From positions 25,402,288 through 25,466,287 of the forward strand of contig NC_092676.1 in NCBI RefSeq assembly GCF_964355755.1: a stretch of 64,000 nucleotides of DNA, given 5' to 3'. Below the pieces are notes generated by a model. The model did no database searches. It was not told where the DNA came from and saw nothing but the letters and a program-made list of their open reading frames with translations. This stretch comes from Antedon mediterranea (taxonomy: Eukaryota; Echinodermata; Crinoidea; Comatulida; Antedonidae). Positions within the stretch are counted from its first letter, which is position 1. Each line of letters opens with the position of its first letter. Below, in pieces: positions 1-11,297 of this stretch. Made by a program: the position numbers and the translations under genes.

Positions 1-164
1 CAGATTATACAATTCAGCAGAACAATTCGGGAATGCTGAAATTGATCAGTTGCGTATGTACAGTACAGAAATCTTTGTTAAATTTTAAATAATTGCATAT
101 TTATTATTAAATAAATATTAAGCATTCAGAATATAAATGACAACTTTGCTTTTGTTACCTACAG

Positions 165-478
165 AACAAAATATATCAATCTATAAAGAGATTTTCGCCA
201 CATTCCATGAAACGCAGCCTCCAAAATTTCACATATTGTGCGAGCATATCATACCATGGATCAAGAAATGGGGGGTGGGATTAGGATTCCATGGCGAACA
301 AGGTGGTGAGTCAATGCACGCAAGATTGAATGGCATCCAACGTGACTACCGTGGCAGAACAACAGACAGATTAACCATTTTGCTGTCAGTGGTGAAAAAT
401 CACTGGGTTTCGTGCAGTCCATCAACTCTAAAGGCGATTCCTGAAAAGAAGGCCAATAAAAGGAAAATTGAGGAATAA
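165..478 (+). CDS. Terminal exon of an unrecognised repeat-type protein, 5' part outside the window
   Basis: An open frame runs from 137 and ends at TAA 476-478. A splice acceptor (ttacctacag) ends at 164, so the true exon probably starts at 165 and the gene continues off the left edge. The peptide has a conserved-looking core (GEQGGESMHARLNG, then a basic QRDYRGR) and a lysine-rich C-terminus (KKANKRKIEE). I associate the G-E-Q-G-G-E-S core with uncharacterised repetitive proteins of invertebrate genomes, probably mobile-element derived, but I cannot name the family. It could be a live gene end or a dead transposon fragment. A MITE follows 155 bp downstream. Confidence 0.4.
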
Positions 479-633
479 TGTACTGGCACTGTTGTATCTT
501 CACAGATTGTTGTATCTTCACAGGTTTTGAAGTTGATCTTAATAATGTTTTTTTAATGGATAGAGTATAAAATTTGTAATAATACAGAAAACAAAAAATC
601 TCATGTGCAATCTTTGTGCCCAACAACAAATTA

Positions 634-902
634 TTAAAGATGTATTGTCTTCCTGAAAAAAATAATTATTAAAACATTTTTTGTTGAATATGCCATTTGA
701 ATGTCACCTAATAGTATCCACTTTGACCAAAAATTGGATCGAAAGAAAATGTATTTACCTAAAAAACTGTAATTTAAAGCAAAAAATAGTCAAATTGGCT
801 GCCAGCCAATAGGTTTTTGGTTGAATTTAACAATTTATTTTGCCATTTTATAAGTAATTATTAATCTTTATTTTTCATGTTTTTTGAGGACAATACATCT
901 AC
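634..902. mobile_element. MITE family 2 copy (TTAAAGATGTATTGTC ends)
   Basis: Starts ttaaagatgtattgtct and ends with the inverted form acaatacatct. The inside holds the family hallmarks in reverse orientation: aattggctgccagccaat and the motif tttggttgaatt. No coding capacity. Six other copies lie in this window (8322, 14185, 19175, 22249, 35113, 50294). Confidence 0.75.
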
Positions 903-2550
903 TACTAAGTACTGTATTACGTTACTGGATTTAAGTAGGAACTTTAAGAACATTCTTTCTTTCTTGTCCAAATATGAAAGTAATGTGAATTAGTTTACAG
1001 ATTTCCTATCTCTGTTGAAAGCTGAATGTACAACTAACTATTCAAATATTTTTCCAATCTTAGATTATCAGTTACTGATAACAAATACCTCATTAGAAAT
1101 AAATGTCGTCAATGTCATCGATCAAATTCTTTGATTTATTTGATGACCTATATCAATCATTTTGTTCTCTGTTATTTTGTTATATTATATTATATTTTAA
1201 TAGTGTTAACAATTCTTATAAAACAGTCTATAAATCAATAAATTATGTTTAATTATTTTTAAAAACTGGATTACATGCCATTCAATATATTTGATTAACA
1301 ATAACAATGTTGTATAATTACTTACCTATTTGACAATGGTATAATCCACAACAACCAATCACATAGTGTAAATTGGATCGTTCCATTTGTTTTATTAGGG
1401 GTAAGTACAATTGCATTTTTAAAAATATATAATATACTTGCATCAAACACAATCGTAAACATATTTTAGTTTATAAAAAAAACACTCTATTACAGAAAAT
1501 ACTTTTAGAATGTGTGGTAACAATTTCCTCGCTGATAAGTATGTATTTACAGATAAGACATGCGACTATTTAATGAGGTCGGCAGTATTCTGTTGATTGC
1601 GCAATCTTTAAAAAATGGCGTTTTAATTTGACAAACCGATAATTATAATTATAAATACTCAATTGCCATCTTCATTGTGTCGGATATAAGCAATATCAAG
1701 TTTCTTCTTGAAAAAATGAATGTTTATACAAATTGGTAAATGCTCATATTCCATGTAAATATCAGTAAAAGTTCACATTTTGCCCGGTTCCCATTCCGTA
1801 TATTCAATTATTTCCCGGTTATGACCATGTGCAATCCATAGTGAAACTATCCATATTACCCATAAGACCATAGTCCATTTTCAAAAAACTTCTAATAATT
1901 GGTATTATAAAAAATTAAATAACATACAAAAATTATGTTATTTTGTACCAAAAAAAACAGCAATATTCAAACAATATTATTTTTGCTTTAAAATGTGTTC
2001 ATAGTATTTTTTAAATGTTATTTAGAATGTTTATAAGTTAAAGTGTTGATGACAAGCCTAACAAATTCGTTATTTTATTGTTATGCCAACCTCAAGTGAC
2101 GAAAACAACGTGGGGAGAGAAACGGAAGTAACGGATTTTAAATGTCAACTGAATGTCAGTCACGTGCTCAATAGAGGGCGCAATTCAAAGAGATTACAGA
2201 CTCTGTCTTGGATATTTTGGTTTTCGATGGTTGATTGGCATCGCTATTTTGACTATCTAACTAAAGAAAGAGATTTATTTTATTTGAAACCAACAAAAGC
2301 ATATTAACTGTACATTTTACTGTAAGTAAGTGTAATCTCTATAAAAATAGACGTTGATTTTATTTCAAACTTGACTGTTTTCTGTCATCAACATATTTGT
2401 CCTGCACGGCAGCAAGATCTCACTATCTTACTGCACTACTGTGCATCATGTCATTATTCCGATAATATGATAATACCACATAAAAAAATAGATTGTTTCT
2501 AGGCAAAAATGATCTGATGAATTTGTAGAAAGCATTCTTTCTATTTTTTA
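903..2550. other. AT-rich spacer upstream of NUP62
   Basis: No gene is recognised. A 74-codon open frame at 2083-2307 has no recognised domain and is probably chance or 5'-leader sequence. The NUP62 coding exon is preceded by a good acceptor (ctattttttag ending at 2551), so a non-coding first exon and the promoter must lie in this stretch, but I could not fix them. Confidence 0.4.
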
Positions 2551-2558
2551 GGAACAAC

Positions 2559-5500
2559 ATGAGTTTCAATTTTGGCGGTGGGGCCGCAGCTGCACCAGGA
2601 GGCTTCTCATTTGGAGCTCCTAAACCAGCGACGGCAGCTGCACCAGCAACTAGTGGCTTCTCTTTTGGAACTCCTGGTGCGTCTTCCGCAGCCAATCCTG
2701 TAGGAGGAACAACAGCCGGTATCACTGGGGGTATAGCTGCTGGTGCACCTTCTGGATTTTCATTTGGTATTCAAACAAATATTATTAACACAGTTGACAG
2801 GAAGATAGCACTAGGGGAACATGCTCCCCTTGTTTGACAGCTAAATGAAATTTTAAATTACTTTTTTGTATCTAAATTTAAATGTTTGTGCTCCTCTTGA
2901 GGCTTGTTTGGTTTCCTTTTAGCAAGATACTTTACCTACGTTTGCCTCTCTCCACCCAGGTGTATAATGGGAACCCGGTTAAACACAACTTTGCGCTGAT
3001 TACTAGCTGCATTGGGAGTATGTTTCCATACGTGTTTGATCTCCCAAAAAAAAAAAATGACTGGGGTAATAATGTTCAGCGCTTAGAGGTTTCACAACAT
3101 TAGGCGCTATATAAATCCAGGATATTATTATTATTTATTATAGCACTCCCTTCTTGTCAATTGTATTACCCACTATACGATCCTCAAAAGAGGTGCGTCA
3201 TTTGTCCGATGTCAGTCATACCTTATGAATACCATGACACACCCCATCAAAAAGCAATCTACCTTTAGATGACCATGAAGCACCCATTTTGACACATTGT
3301 TGTTCATGATATGGTAGGTGGTAAAGTAAGGGATGTATATATAACTTAATTTAAAATATGCAACAATGACTGAATTATTTATAATATGATAATTATTATT
3401 TATCAGGGGCAGCTGCCAGTCAACCTCAAAGTAACATTGGAACAGCTCAAAAGAGTACAGGATTCACATTAGCTGGCAGTACACCCATCAAACCAGCAGG
3501 ACAGGGTCTAAATCTAGGCTTGACACAAGTCTCAACAGGGCCTACTGCAGGCTTTACTACAGGAGGACAAGGCGCAGCAAAGCCTGCCACTCAGACTACA
3601 GGTCTTGGTATTATGCCTGCAGCCACTAAACCTGCTGCTACTTCAGCTAAAACAGGAGGCTTAACTCTTGGTGGTCTGGGTACTTCGACACCAGTTACCA
3701 AAGCAAGTGGTTTAAGTTTAGGAGGGTTAGGAGGGTTAGGCTCGGGTACACTTGGTTCAACTACACCTGCAGCTTCCAAAGCAGGGGGCTTGACCCTAGC
3801 AACACCAGCTACGAAATCAGGAGGGCTAACACTTGGCGGAGCTGGAGCTACAGGTAACCATGTATATATTTATTTTATTTCTGTATATTCTTTGCTAAGT
3901 ATAATTTCATTTACTGAAAAGATTAAAAGGTAGTAAATAGTTTTAGCATACTATATAAAAATAAATGTTATAGGTGTGATGTGTTTTAATAACTGATTAC
4001 TCTTACTACAGTATTACTTTCTTTAAAGTATTGATTCTATACTTTACACTGTTTTTGTTTTACTGTAGGTGCTTTGGGAGGAGCCAAACCAACCCTTAGT
4101 AAGTACAGCATTTTGTTCTGATAGTGTGGTATATTGGCAAGGAATAAACTAAATTTAATGATATAGATATTTATAATAAATTTGTTTTCTTTTTGTAGAT
4201 CTTGGAAAAACAACAACGGCATCAACTACTGGAGCTGCAGGAATCACAGCTGCGTAAGTTTTCTGTAATACATCCTCTATAGTTTCAATCAATGCTGTAT
4301 TATGGGTTAAAAAACTTTTTCAATTTCCACACTCCCAACAACATTTGTAGATGTGATCAAATCATCTCCTAAATGGACCAATTTCAATTCAATTCATACA
4401 CATTTATTCAGTTATTTTACAATAATAACTTGGGCCCGCACTAGAGGCAATAGCTTGTCTCATGAGGGCCCCTACAATAAATATATGCAAAATGAATAAA
4501 ATGAAATACTGTGTATAAAAAAATAGACAACTAGAGGGGACTCAGAGAGTACAAACCTCCGCCTACTGTAAAATTCCCCTACATAAAATGCCCCCTGAAT
4601 ATTTTTTTTTTACATTTTTTTTTATTAGTTCTAAGTGTAAATATGTTAACTGCACACTACAAAGTTGTGGATGACAGTGTGGTGTAATGGTTATGTATCC
4701 AGCCTCTCATAGTTGAGATCGCTGGTTCAAGTCCCACTGAGGGTTTTTTTTAGGTGATCATTTAGAATAAAATGATCACCTATTGTTATTGTATGAAATC
4801 TTTATTATTATTTTTTTTCTTTTTATTGTTTCTGTACACTATTTTGTGTAACAATTATCTCAAAAAGTTTAATGTCAATGATTACCAAAATTTCAGAATA
4901 TCTTTCAAATAATATAACTTAATCCTAATGAGCTTTCCAGCGTGATCACTCATCCGTGACGTCATTTATACGCCATTTTGTGAAATCACATTATCAATCA
5001 TATCTCCATAATTCATTATGACATATTAATGAAATTCACTACAGGTAAACTTCAGGTCAAGGGTAAAAATATTAGCAAATAAAAAGGTTTGAAGGTCATG
5101 CACGTGAAATCGCGCGTTAAAAATTTAAAACGCGCAAAATTAGGTTTTGATCAATTTAGAGCATGAATTAGGCCATTTGCGCGTTTCAAAAAATTACTGC
5201 GCAAAAATGCGTTTTTGTGCGCACGATTCTTAAAATGCGTAAAAAATAAAATTTGATGTATAAATCACATTCTACTCACAATCCTTAGTACATTCACCAA
5301 TTTTGAGTCCATTCCGACTTAAAATAACGCTATACGGGCACGTTAAAAATGACAAAATGCGCACACTAATTGTACAAAAGTGCTAAAAATGGTAAAAAAT
5401 AAGGACTTTTTTAAATGAATATAACTCTTCAGAATGGCAGATGACCCCCAATTTTTTTAACTTATTATGGAAGCCAATAAGATGTAGATACAAATGTATA

Positions 5501-8500
5501 TACACATTAGACGTACAAAATGGTATGACGTCATCAAATGGCCACTTGAATTTAAAAATTAGGAATTTTTTTCTTTTTGTGTGGGTTATCACATTCAATA
5601 GAGCGCATCTCCGTTATTTGAGCCCGATTTTCGCACAACTTTTAGTATGTGCTTGCTCAATTAATTATTCTTCTAATGAGTTGTCAACATTTTTATTTTG
5701 ATGACGTCATCACGCGTAAAAACTTGAATAACCTAGGTCGTGTAATTTCAGCTACACCATACATTTGAATATCTTATAGCTCTTCAGAATTAAAGGTGAC
5801 CTTGAAGATTATAACTTATTATGAAAGCTGATGAAATGTAGATATGAATTCATATTAAAATTAAGCCTATCGGATGTTGTGATGTTATCATATGGCCAGT
5901 TGAAGTTAAAAAGTAGTTTTTAAATTTCTTTAGTCAAAGTTATACAAATTTCAAAGACCGCGCATTGCGCTTCTACGTGTCAAATTTTCTTCCAATCCTT
6001 ATATTTATTTGCTCAATTCATTATCTTTCGAAATTGTCATCTTCGAGTTTATTTTGATATATCCATCATACCAAAACATTATAAGATGATGTGTGTCCCG
6101 TAATTTCACCTATGCTACACTGTATATAGATATACAGTATATACTGTATATTGTATATGGCATATACCGGTAATAGGCACAACTCAACACTATACATATA
6201 ATAGGATGGAATGTATCATCATTTTCCGATCGTATGATAACGTACGTGCATGTTTAAAACAAATTATTTTCAGTAATTAATTAATTAATGTCAATAAAAT
6301 GATAAAAATGATCACCTATAATTCGTCAAAGTGACGAATTAAATTCTAGTTTTATATTATTTTTTTATTTATTTTTTTTTTTTTGTGGACCTTGATCTTT
6401 GACCCTGACCCTTCAAAATTTAACCACAATTATATGATGTGTCATTGATCATTGTGGCTAAGTTTGGTGAGAATCGGATCAAAACTGTGGTCTCTAGGCA
6501 GTAAAATAGTTTTTTGTTAGTTGTGACCTTGACCTATGACCTTTCCCCCTCAAATTCGAACTCGTCCGAGCTTTTTGGCCATAGATCATTGTGTCCAAAT
6601 TTGGTTAGAATCGGATAAAAACTGTGGCCTCCAGGCTGTTCACAGACACACACACAAACACACACACAAACATACAGGGGTGAAAACATAACCTCCTTGT
6701 AATAATGTACACTGAGAAATATATAGGTGCCCTCATATTTATGTTAAGGTTTTAACTTTTCCCAGTCCTGCAGGCCCAACAATGAATTACAGAGAGTTGG
6801 AAGAAGCCATTAACAAATGGACGGTAGAATTAGAAGAACAAGAAAAAGTGTTTCTACAACAAGCTACACAAGTCAACGCCTGGGATAGGTTACTGGTAGA
6901 AAATGGCGAAAAGGTGTGTTTCTTTTATTTTAGACAAACATATACACAAGATGCTCTACATAAACAAAGACTTATTATTAAGTCTTTGGGAGTGGAGTTG
7001 TAAATTGTCATGAGAAAAAAACCCTGACATATGACAGGTCTTGAACCCATGACCCTTAGATTGGTAGCCAAGCATCATAACCAAGCATCATAACAATAAA
7101 GATTGAGTGGAGCCAAGCCACAGCTCCACTCAATCTTTTTAATCTTAGTAGTGAATCCTAAATACTGGTAGTGAAGTGAATAATGGTTGTGAACCATCAG
7201 TAGTAATTATATGTGTTTGTTTTGTTTGGACTGCATTGAGCTCTGTCTATACTATCAACTATGTTGATGTTGATACCAAATATGGTAGTGATATGACATC
7301 ATCATGTCCATATATGGCACATCACATGAAGTTTGATAGTGTAGACAAGGGTTTAGTAGAGAATCCTTAAAAGAAAGAATGTTTGTGGACTATCAGTAGC
7401 AATTATATGTGTTTGAAACTCAAAAAAGTGTGATGTGCCCAAATATGGTAGTAATATACCCAAATATGGTAGTGATATGACATCATCTTGTCCATACATC
7501 TGTCACATAAAGTTTGATAGTGTAGATAGGGCTTTAGATGTTTTAGATAATTCAATAAACCAATATTCCCTATGTTATTACCAGCAATAAGATGATTATA
7601 CATTAGTATCATTTTGTTCCAATTCCAACAGATAACAGTTTTACATAATGATGTGGAAAAAGTCAAAACAGATCAACAAAGGTATTTCATATAGTATATT
7701 ATATATTTTTATTTAATATTTAGATTGTATTGTTTCAGTATCATATAGTTAATACATACTAAATTTTTTGTTAAAGTTGGAAGTTTCATCTATGTTTTCT
7801 CAAAATGTTATGTATGTATATTTGTTTATAACATTTAGCTAAACTTTCCTCATTGATTAACTTTGCTGTTTTTATGGTTTTATGTACTTTATTTTGAAAT
7901 GGCTAAAAATAAATATGATATATAAATACAAAGGCAAATTATTTTGTTTAAAAAGTGACAATGCTGTCGGTATCAGTGGCTGGATCTCAATGGAGTTACA
8001 AAAAAGCAAAAATCTCAATCAAAATGATAAAGTAAAACAACAAGAATGGTTTGTAGAGAGCTTTCTGCCAACACTAGCCTTTCATGATATGATATATGAT
8101 TTGATTTTTGCTTAAGAGTTGCCATACAAACAAATTAACATCTATATTATCCAGGTTGGAACATGAATTAGATTACATTGTTGCGCAACAAAGAGAACTT
8201 GAAGACATGTTAACACCTTTAGAGGAATCCATCAAAACGCAACAGGGCTCGTTATTCACGCAGCATGCTGATGTTGAACGCGAACACACGTAAGTAGCAT
8301 CTTAGAAAAAGAATATCTTTTTTAAAGATGTACTGTCCCCAAAAACATGAAAAATGAAGATTAATTAAATCGGTATTTGAATAGGTTATGTAGAAAAACT
8401 GGAAAAAATAATGTTTTCACTAATAAATGGATAAATTCAACCAAAACTCCTTGGCTGGCAAGCAATTTGACTATTTTTTACTTAAAATGACTTGATAAAT

Positions 8501-9464
8501 CTAATTTTATACTGTATGTACGGTTTTCGATAGTCCGAAATAAAGAATACTTAGACAAAAAATATCAATATTGATTGTTTTATCAGGTATCAATTGGCAG
8601 AAACAATAGACAGCCAATTAAAGAGAATGGTGCAAGATTTGAAAGAAGTTATTGAACATCTGAACACATCAAACACTGCAGGAGAAGCTAATGATCCTGT
8701 AAGTGACTCATAGATATGCTCTTCTATACCTTTATTAGTTCTTTTAACTTTGCAATGTGTCACAGTTTCATGTCATGGATTGGATGATAATAATGCACTA
8801 TTTTTTTCAGATTCACCAGATTGCAAAAATTTTGAATGCACATATGGACTCGCTACAGTGGATTGATCATAACACAGGTGAGCTATGAACACCTGATCGT
8901 TAATGTAAATTATTATAAATTAAGGACTTCAGTTAAATAGGTGTCGTAGTTGAGTGAGAACGTACGTTAAATAAGTGCCACAGTTGAATAAATGTTCTAG
9001 TCAAATAGATCTTGTAGTCGAGTAAGAGCCTCGGTCAAATAAGTGTTGTAGACGAGTATTTGAATAAGCGCCTTAGCTGAATAAGTATTGCAATAAAAAA
9101 AATGTAACTTATTAAGTTTGTAAATTTAGAAAACGTCTTCTTTAAGTTTTTTAAATCAAGTAAACTTCTTGGGTAAATAGGTGTTGCGGCCATCTTAGCA
9201 TCTAAGCCAAATAAGCACCTAAGACGAATAAGCACCTTAGGCGAATAAGCACCTTAGGCGAATAAGCACCTTAGGCGAATAAGTTTTTGCAGTTTTTAAT
9301 TATCAATGAGGTAGGAATAATAGAACTGAGCTAAGAGAAGTAAATGTTAATATAGATGTTTTTTTTATACAGCAATGTGTCAGAGGAAAGTTGATGAGAT
9401 TGCCAGACAAAGTGAGATTGTACGTAGAGATCAGGAAAGGAACGTCCAACTAGCTTTTGATTGA
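2559..9464 (+). CDS. NUP62: Nucleoporin NUP62 (p62), central-channel FG nucleoporin
   Basis: Exons: 2559-2766, 3407-3853, 4069-4098, 4199-4253, 6766-6913, 7632-7681, 8155-8289, 8587-8698, 8811-8877, 9373-9464; total 1344 nt, 447 aa plus TGA, all introns GT-AG and phases consistent. Residues 1-~70 carry four FG motifs (FNFG, then three FSFG); ~71-250 is Gly/Thr/Ala-rich with GLTLGG-type repeats and no FG. From residue ~252 the alpha-helical coiled-coil begins (NYRELEEAINKW, FLQQATQVNAWD, ILNAHMDSLQWIDHNT) and ends QLAFD, closely matching the vertebrate C-terminus. In the family this half binds NUP54/NUP58 in the pore channel and NUP88/NUP214 on the cytoplasmic side. Shorter than human (522 aa), mainly in the FG part. 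Poly(A) signals AATAAA at 9906 and 9924. Introns carry a Helitron-like element, MITEs and a minisatellite. Confidence 0.96.
2945..3137 (+). repeat. SINE-like dispersed repeat with 'ccacccaggtgta' body
   Basis: Carries ctctccacccaggtgta, a ctagctgcattgggagtatg segment and a tail (ttcacaacattaggcgc, then tataaatccag plus ATT repeats). The same blocks recur at 22607-22865 and, on the other strand, at 40232-40360. It lies in NUP62 intron 1. The simple-repeat tail suggests a SINE or LINE 3' end; the class is inferred. Confidence 0.55.
4669..4745 (+). repeat. tRNA-like SINE head
   Basis: Contains an A-box-like tggtgtaatggtta and a B-box ggttcaagtcc at tRNA spacing. The flanks do not pair as an acceptor stem, so this is a tRNA-derived SINE head and not a tRNA gene. 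It lies in NUP62 intron 4. Confidence 0.5.
4758..6349 (+). mobile_element. Putative non-autonomous Helitron-like element
   Basis: The right end has a short perfect hairpin (ATTCGTCA, loop AAG, TGACGAAT at 6321-6339), then ten bases to CTAG followed by T. That is the layout of a Helitron 3' end. The proposed 5' end starts TC after an A at 4757. The block AAATGATCACCTAT occurs near both ends (about 4771 and 6307) in the same orientation. No Rep/helicase frame is visible. The inside has two diverged copies of a ~150-bp segment (about 5410-5560 and 5770-5910, both with ctcttcagaat and ggccacttgaa-like blocks). The whole sits in NUP62 intron 4. The 5' boundary is uncertain. Confidence 0.45.
6371..6690 (+). 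repeat. Dispersed repeat with 'gaccttgacctttgacc' text
   Basis: Two related halves each carry a gaccttgac...tgacc block, then ttggtgagaatcggat or ttggttagaatcggat, then aaactgtgg. It ends in a CA-rich tract (acacacacacaaacac) and ataacctcct. I have the impression of a common marine-invertebrate dispersed repeat; the family is not identified. Confidence 0.4.
7024..7085 (-). repeat. tRNA-like SINE head, minus strand
   Basis: Read on the minus strand it contains a B-box (gggttcaagacc) with a weaker upstream A-box region. There is no acceptor-stem pairing. It lies in NUP62 intron 5. Confidence 0.35.
7239..7355. mobile_element. MITE family 1 copy
   Basis: Left end agctctgtctatactatca, right end gtttgatagtgtagacaa, with the family core aaatatggtagtgatatgac between them. 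It and the next copy sit in a local duplication: the flanking text atcagtagtaattatatgtg at 7188 recurs with one change near 7390. Confidence 0.8.
7411..7536. mobile_element. MITE family 1 copy, left end lost
   Basis: It lacks the left terminal repeat but keeps the doubled core cccaaatatggtagt and the right end gtttgatagtgtagatag. Duplicated together with flanking sequence from the copy at 7239. Confidence 0.75.
8322..8500. mobile_element. MITE family 2 fragment
   Basis: Left end ttaaagatgtactgtcccc followed by aacatgaaaaatgaagatta and, near the right, the ggctggcaagcaatttgac block. The right terminal repeat is missing. Lies in NUP62 intron 7. Confidence 0.65.
8935..9285. repeat. Degenerate 17-bp minisatellite
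   Basis: At 9220-9285 the unit aataagcaccttaggcg repeats almost exactly; to the left the same unit is progressively decayed (aaataagtgccacagttg and similar) back to about 8935. The gradient suggests array growth at the right end. It lies in NUP62 intron 9. Confidence 0.75.
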
Positions 9465-9526
9465 GAGCTTCAATGCACTATTTCTATTACAGACAGATCT
9501 AGGCATAAAATATCAACAACTGAATG

Positions 9527-9700
9527 CTAGGTAATCTAACAACAGGGTGCTGAGCTCTGGAGATCAAAGAATTTATCTGTGGCTGTGACACCATCAGAAC
9601 AGACACTGCACGTTGCAGAGAATATTAACATGATACAGAACTGTTGCTATTTGTCGAAGTCAGACCTAAGATCAAAGGACTGTTACGAGCTCAGTGTCCT
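9527..9700 (+). repeat. Dispersed repeat in the NUP62 3' UTR
   Basis: Shares aatctaacaacagg, tttatctgtggctg and gatcaaaggactgtta with 61126-61300 in RIC3 intron 5, in the same order and orientation. It lies after the NUP62 stop and before its poly(A) signals, so it is probably part of the mRNA. Family unknown. Confidence 0.6.
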
Positions 9701-9929
9701 GTTGTTAGATTGCCTTGGTTTATTTAGGTTGTACATGTATCTGTATTATTGTATATTTTTATATTTGTGCATCAGAGAAGTGAATGAGTTCATTCAGGCA
9801 CATACACCAGGCATACAGAATCTAAATAAAATATCAACAACGCCATTTCTGAAAAAAAATATGAAAAAAAATCACATTTTTGTTATTCTACATTTTTAAA
9901 AAAGAAATAAAAATTATCAAAGAAATAAA

Positions 9930-10980
9930 ACTTATGTATTATACAATGTATAGAATTATGTGTGATCTTGAGAAGATGAATGATTTAGCTTGTGGAAATT
10001 TTTTTACGGTCTTCATGTGTCATTAAATCGGAATCTTATTTTTTCACTTCGATAGACGATAAAAACAAATACGTATGGACAGCTTAACAGATAGCTTAAT
10101 GTGTAAATCAGTAGCTAGACTTATAAGACTGTATTGTCTTTTTTATGTTAGTCCACCAGTCGGCGTTTCGATTTTTTTCTGAAAATATGAACTCAAATAC
10201 TAAACGTATGAAACGCCATATGTGCCAAAATATTTTACTAATTTCGGTCTAATGAAGACTAGTCGGTAGCCACAGCCTCCTCTCAAATTTCAAATATAGG
10301 TCAATGGTTTTGTCACCACCTGTTGATTGGCGTCGGTATGTATACTGGCGTGATTGTACAACATTCCCATCCAGGCCTAGCCAACTACTGATTTGAATAC
10401 AATACGCAAGACATGAGAATTCTCCATTTTGAAGGCCACTCATTTTTTAGGCTGCCTGCTAAAAGTAGGACAAATGTCAGGGTCTGCAAAACTATGTATA
10501 TGATAATCTGTTTTGTTGGGGGTCAGAAAAACAAATATTGTTCTCTTCTCTTCTGCAGCCATCGGCAATATTGTATTATTGTTGCCATTGTTTTATTGAC
10601 CCTACGTAACGTACCTGAACAAAGAACAAACGTAACATGTAGCATTAACAACATCAAAGTCGGTTAAAGGGATTTGAAACTACTGTGTATAGCGCAGATT
10701 GTGGGAGCACATCGACTTACCCGCCAATGCAATTTGACTCCCTACTAGTGTGCTGCCATATAATACTTCGCAAAGTACAAAAGATCCATCAAAAGAAACA
10801 TCAAAGTCGGTTCAGCATCAAAAGTATTGTAGCGCAGGACGTGTGGGCGGAGTTAAATCTGACTTTGCACCAATGAAATTACTCTGCTGGAACTTTTAGC
10901 AGACTATTACATCTTGCGCGTACAAAAATGGACAACATTGATTGGCTATAAGAAGTTTTATGCGCATGTGTGGTTATCCT
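9930..10980. other. Intergenic spacer between NUP62 and the A1CF-like gene
   Basis: No gene recognised. A local tandem duplication is visible: aacatcaaagtcggtt near 10649 recurs as acatcaaagtcggttcag near 10799, each followed by tatagcgcag- or gtagcgcagg-like text and a caatg segment. The short open frames here have no recognised domain. Confidence 0.4.
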
Positions 10981-11297
10981 ACTTTTCAACCGGAGAGGCG
11001 CGTCGTTTATCCCGTTCTCTCCCCTCTCTCTCAGCTAGCTCTACACACTCTCGCCGCCCGCACTTCATCTTCCCGGCCCCGTGATTTACCACCCGACCCA
11101 CCCTAGCTAGCTAGGCAAGAGAGGCTAGATTAGATTGTCGATGATTGTGTAACACTGCGCCGCTACGGTAGACTGGGCCTAGTTGTTTGTATAAGCTAGT
11201 AGACATTGTAGAGATTCAAAGTCCATCGATAAGGAGATAAGGTGGTTAGTATTAGTTAGTATTTAACGAAATGATTTTGTAGATTTCTTACAACCAG
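10981..11297 (+). promoter_or_regulatory. Promoter and 5' leader of the A1CF-like gene
   Basis: The sequence turns markedly less AT-rich (gagaggcgcgtcg, then a pyrimidine tract with repeated ctctc, then gccgcccgcac) just before the start codon. In-frame TAG at 11280-11282 closes the frame upstream, which fixes the first possible start at 11298. No TATA box was seen. The leader may contain an intron; a cag lies directly before the ATG. Confidence 0.45.

Noticed and set aside
2083..2307. Small gene upstream of NUP62
   Set aside because: 74 codons, no recognised motif, no clear splice partner; may be leader sequence or chance.
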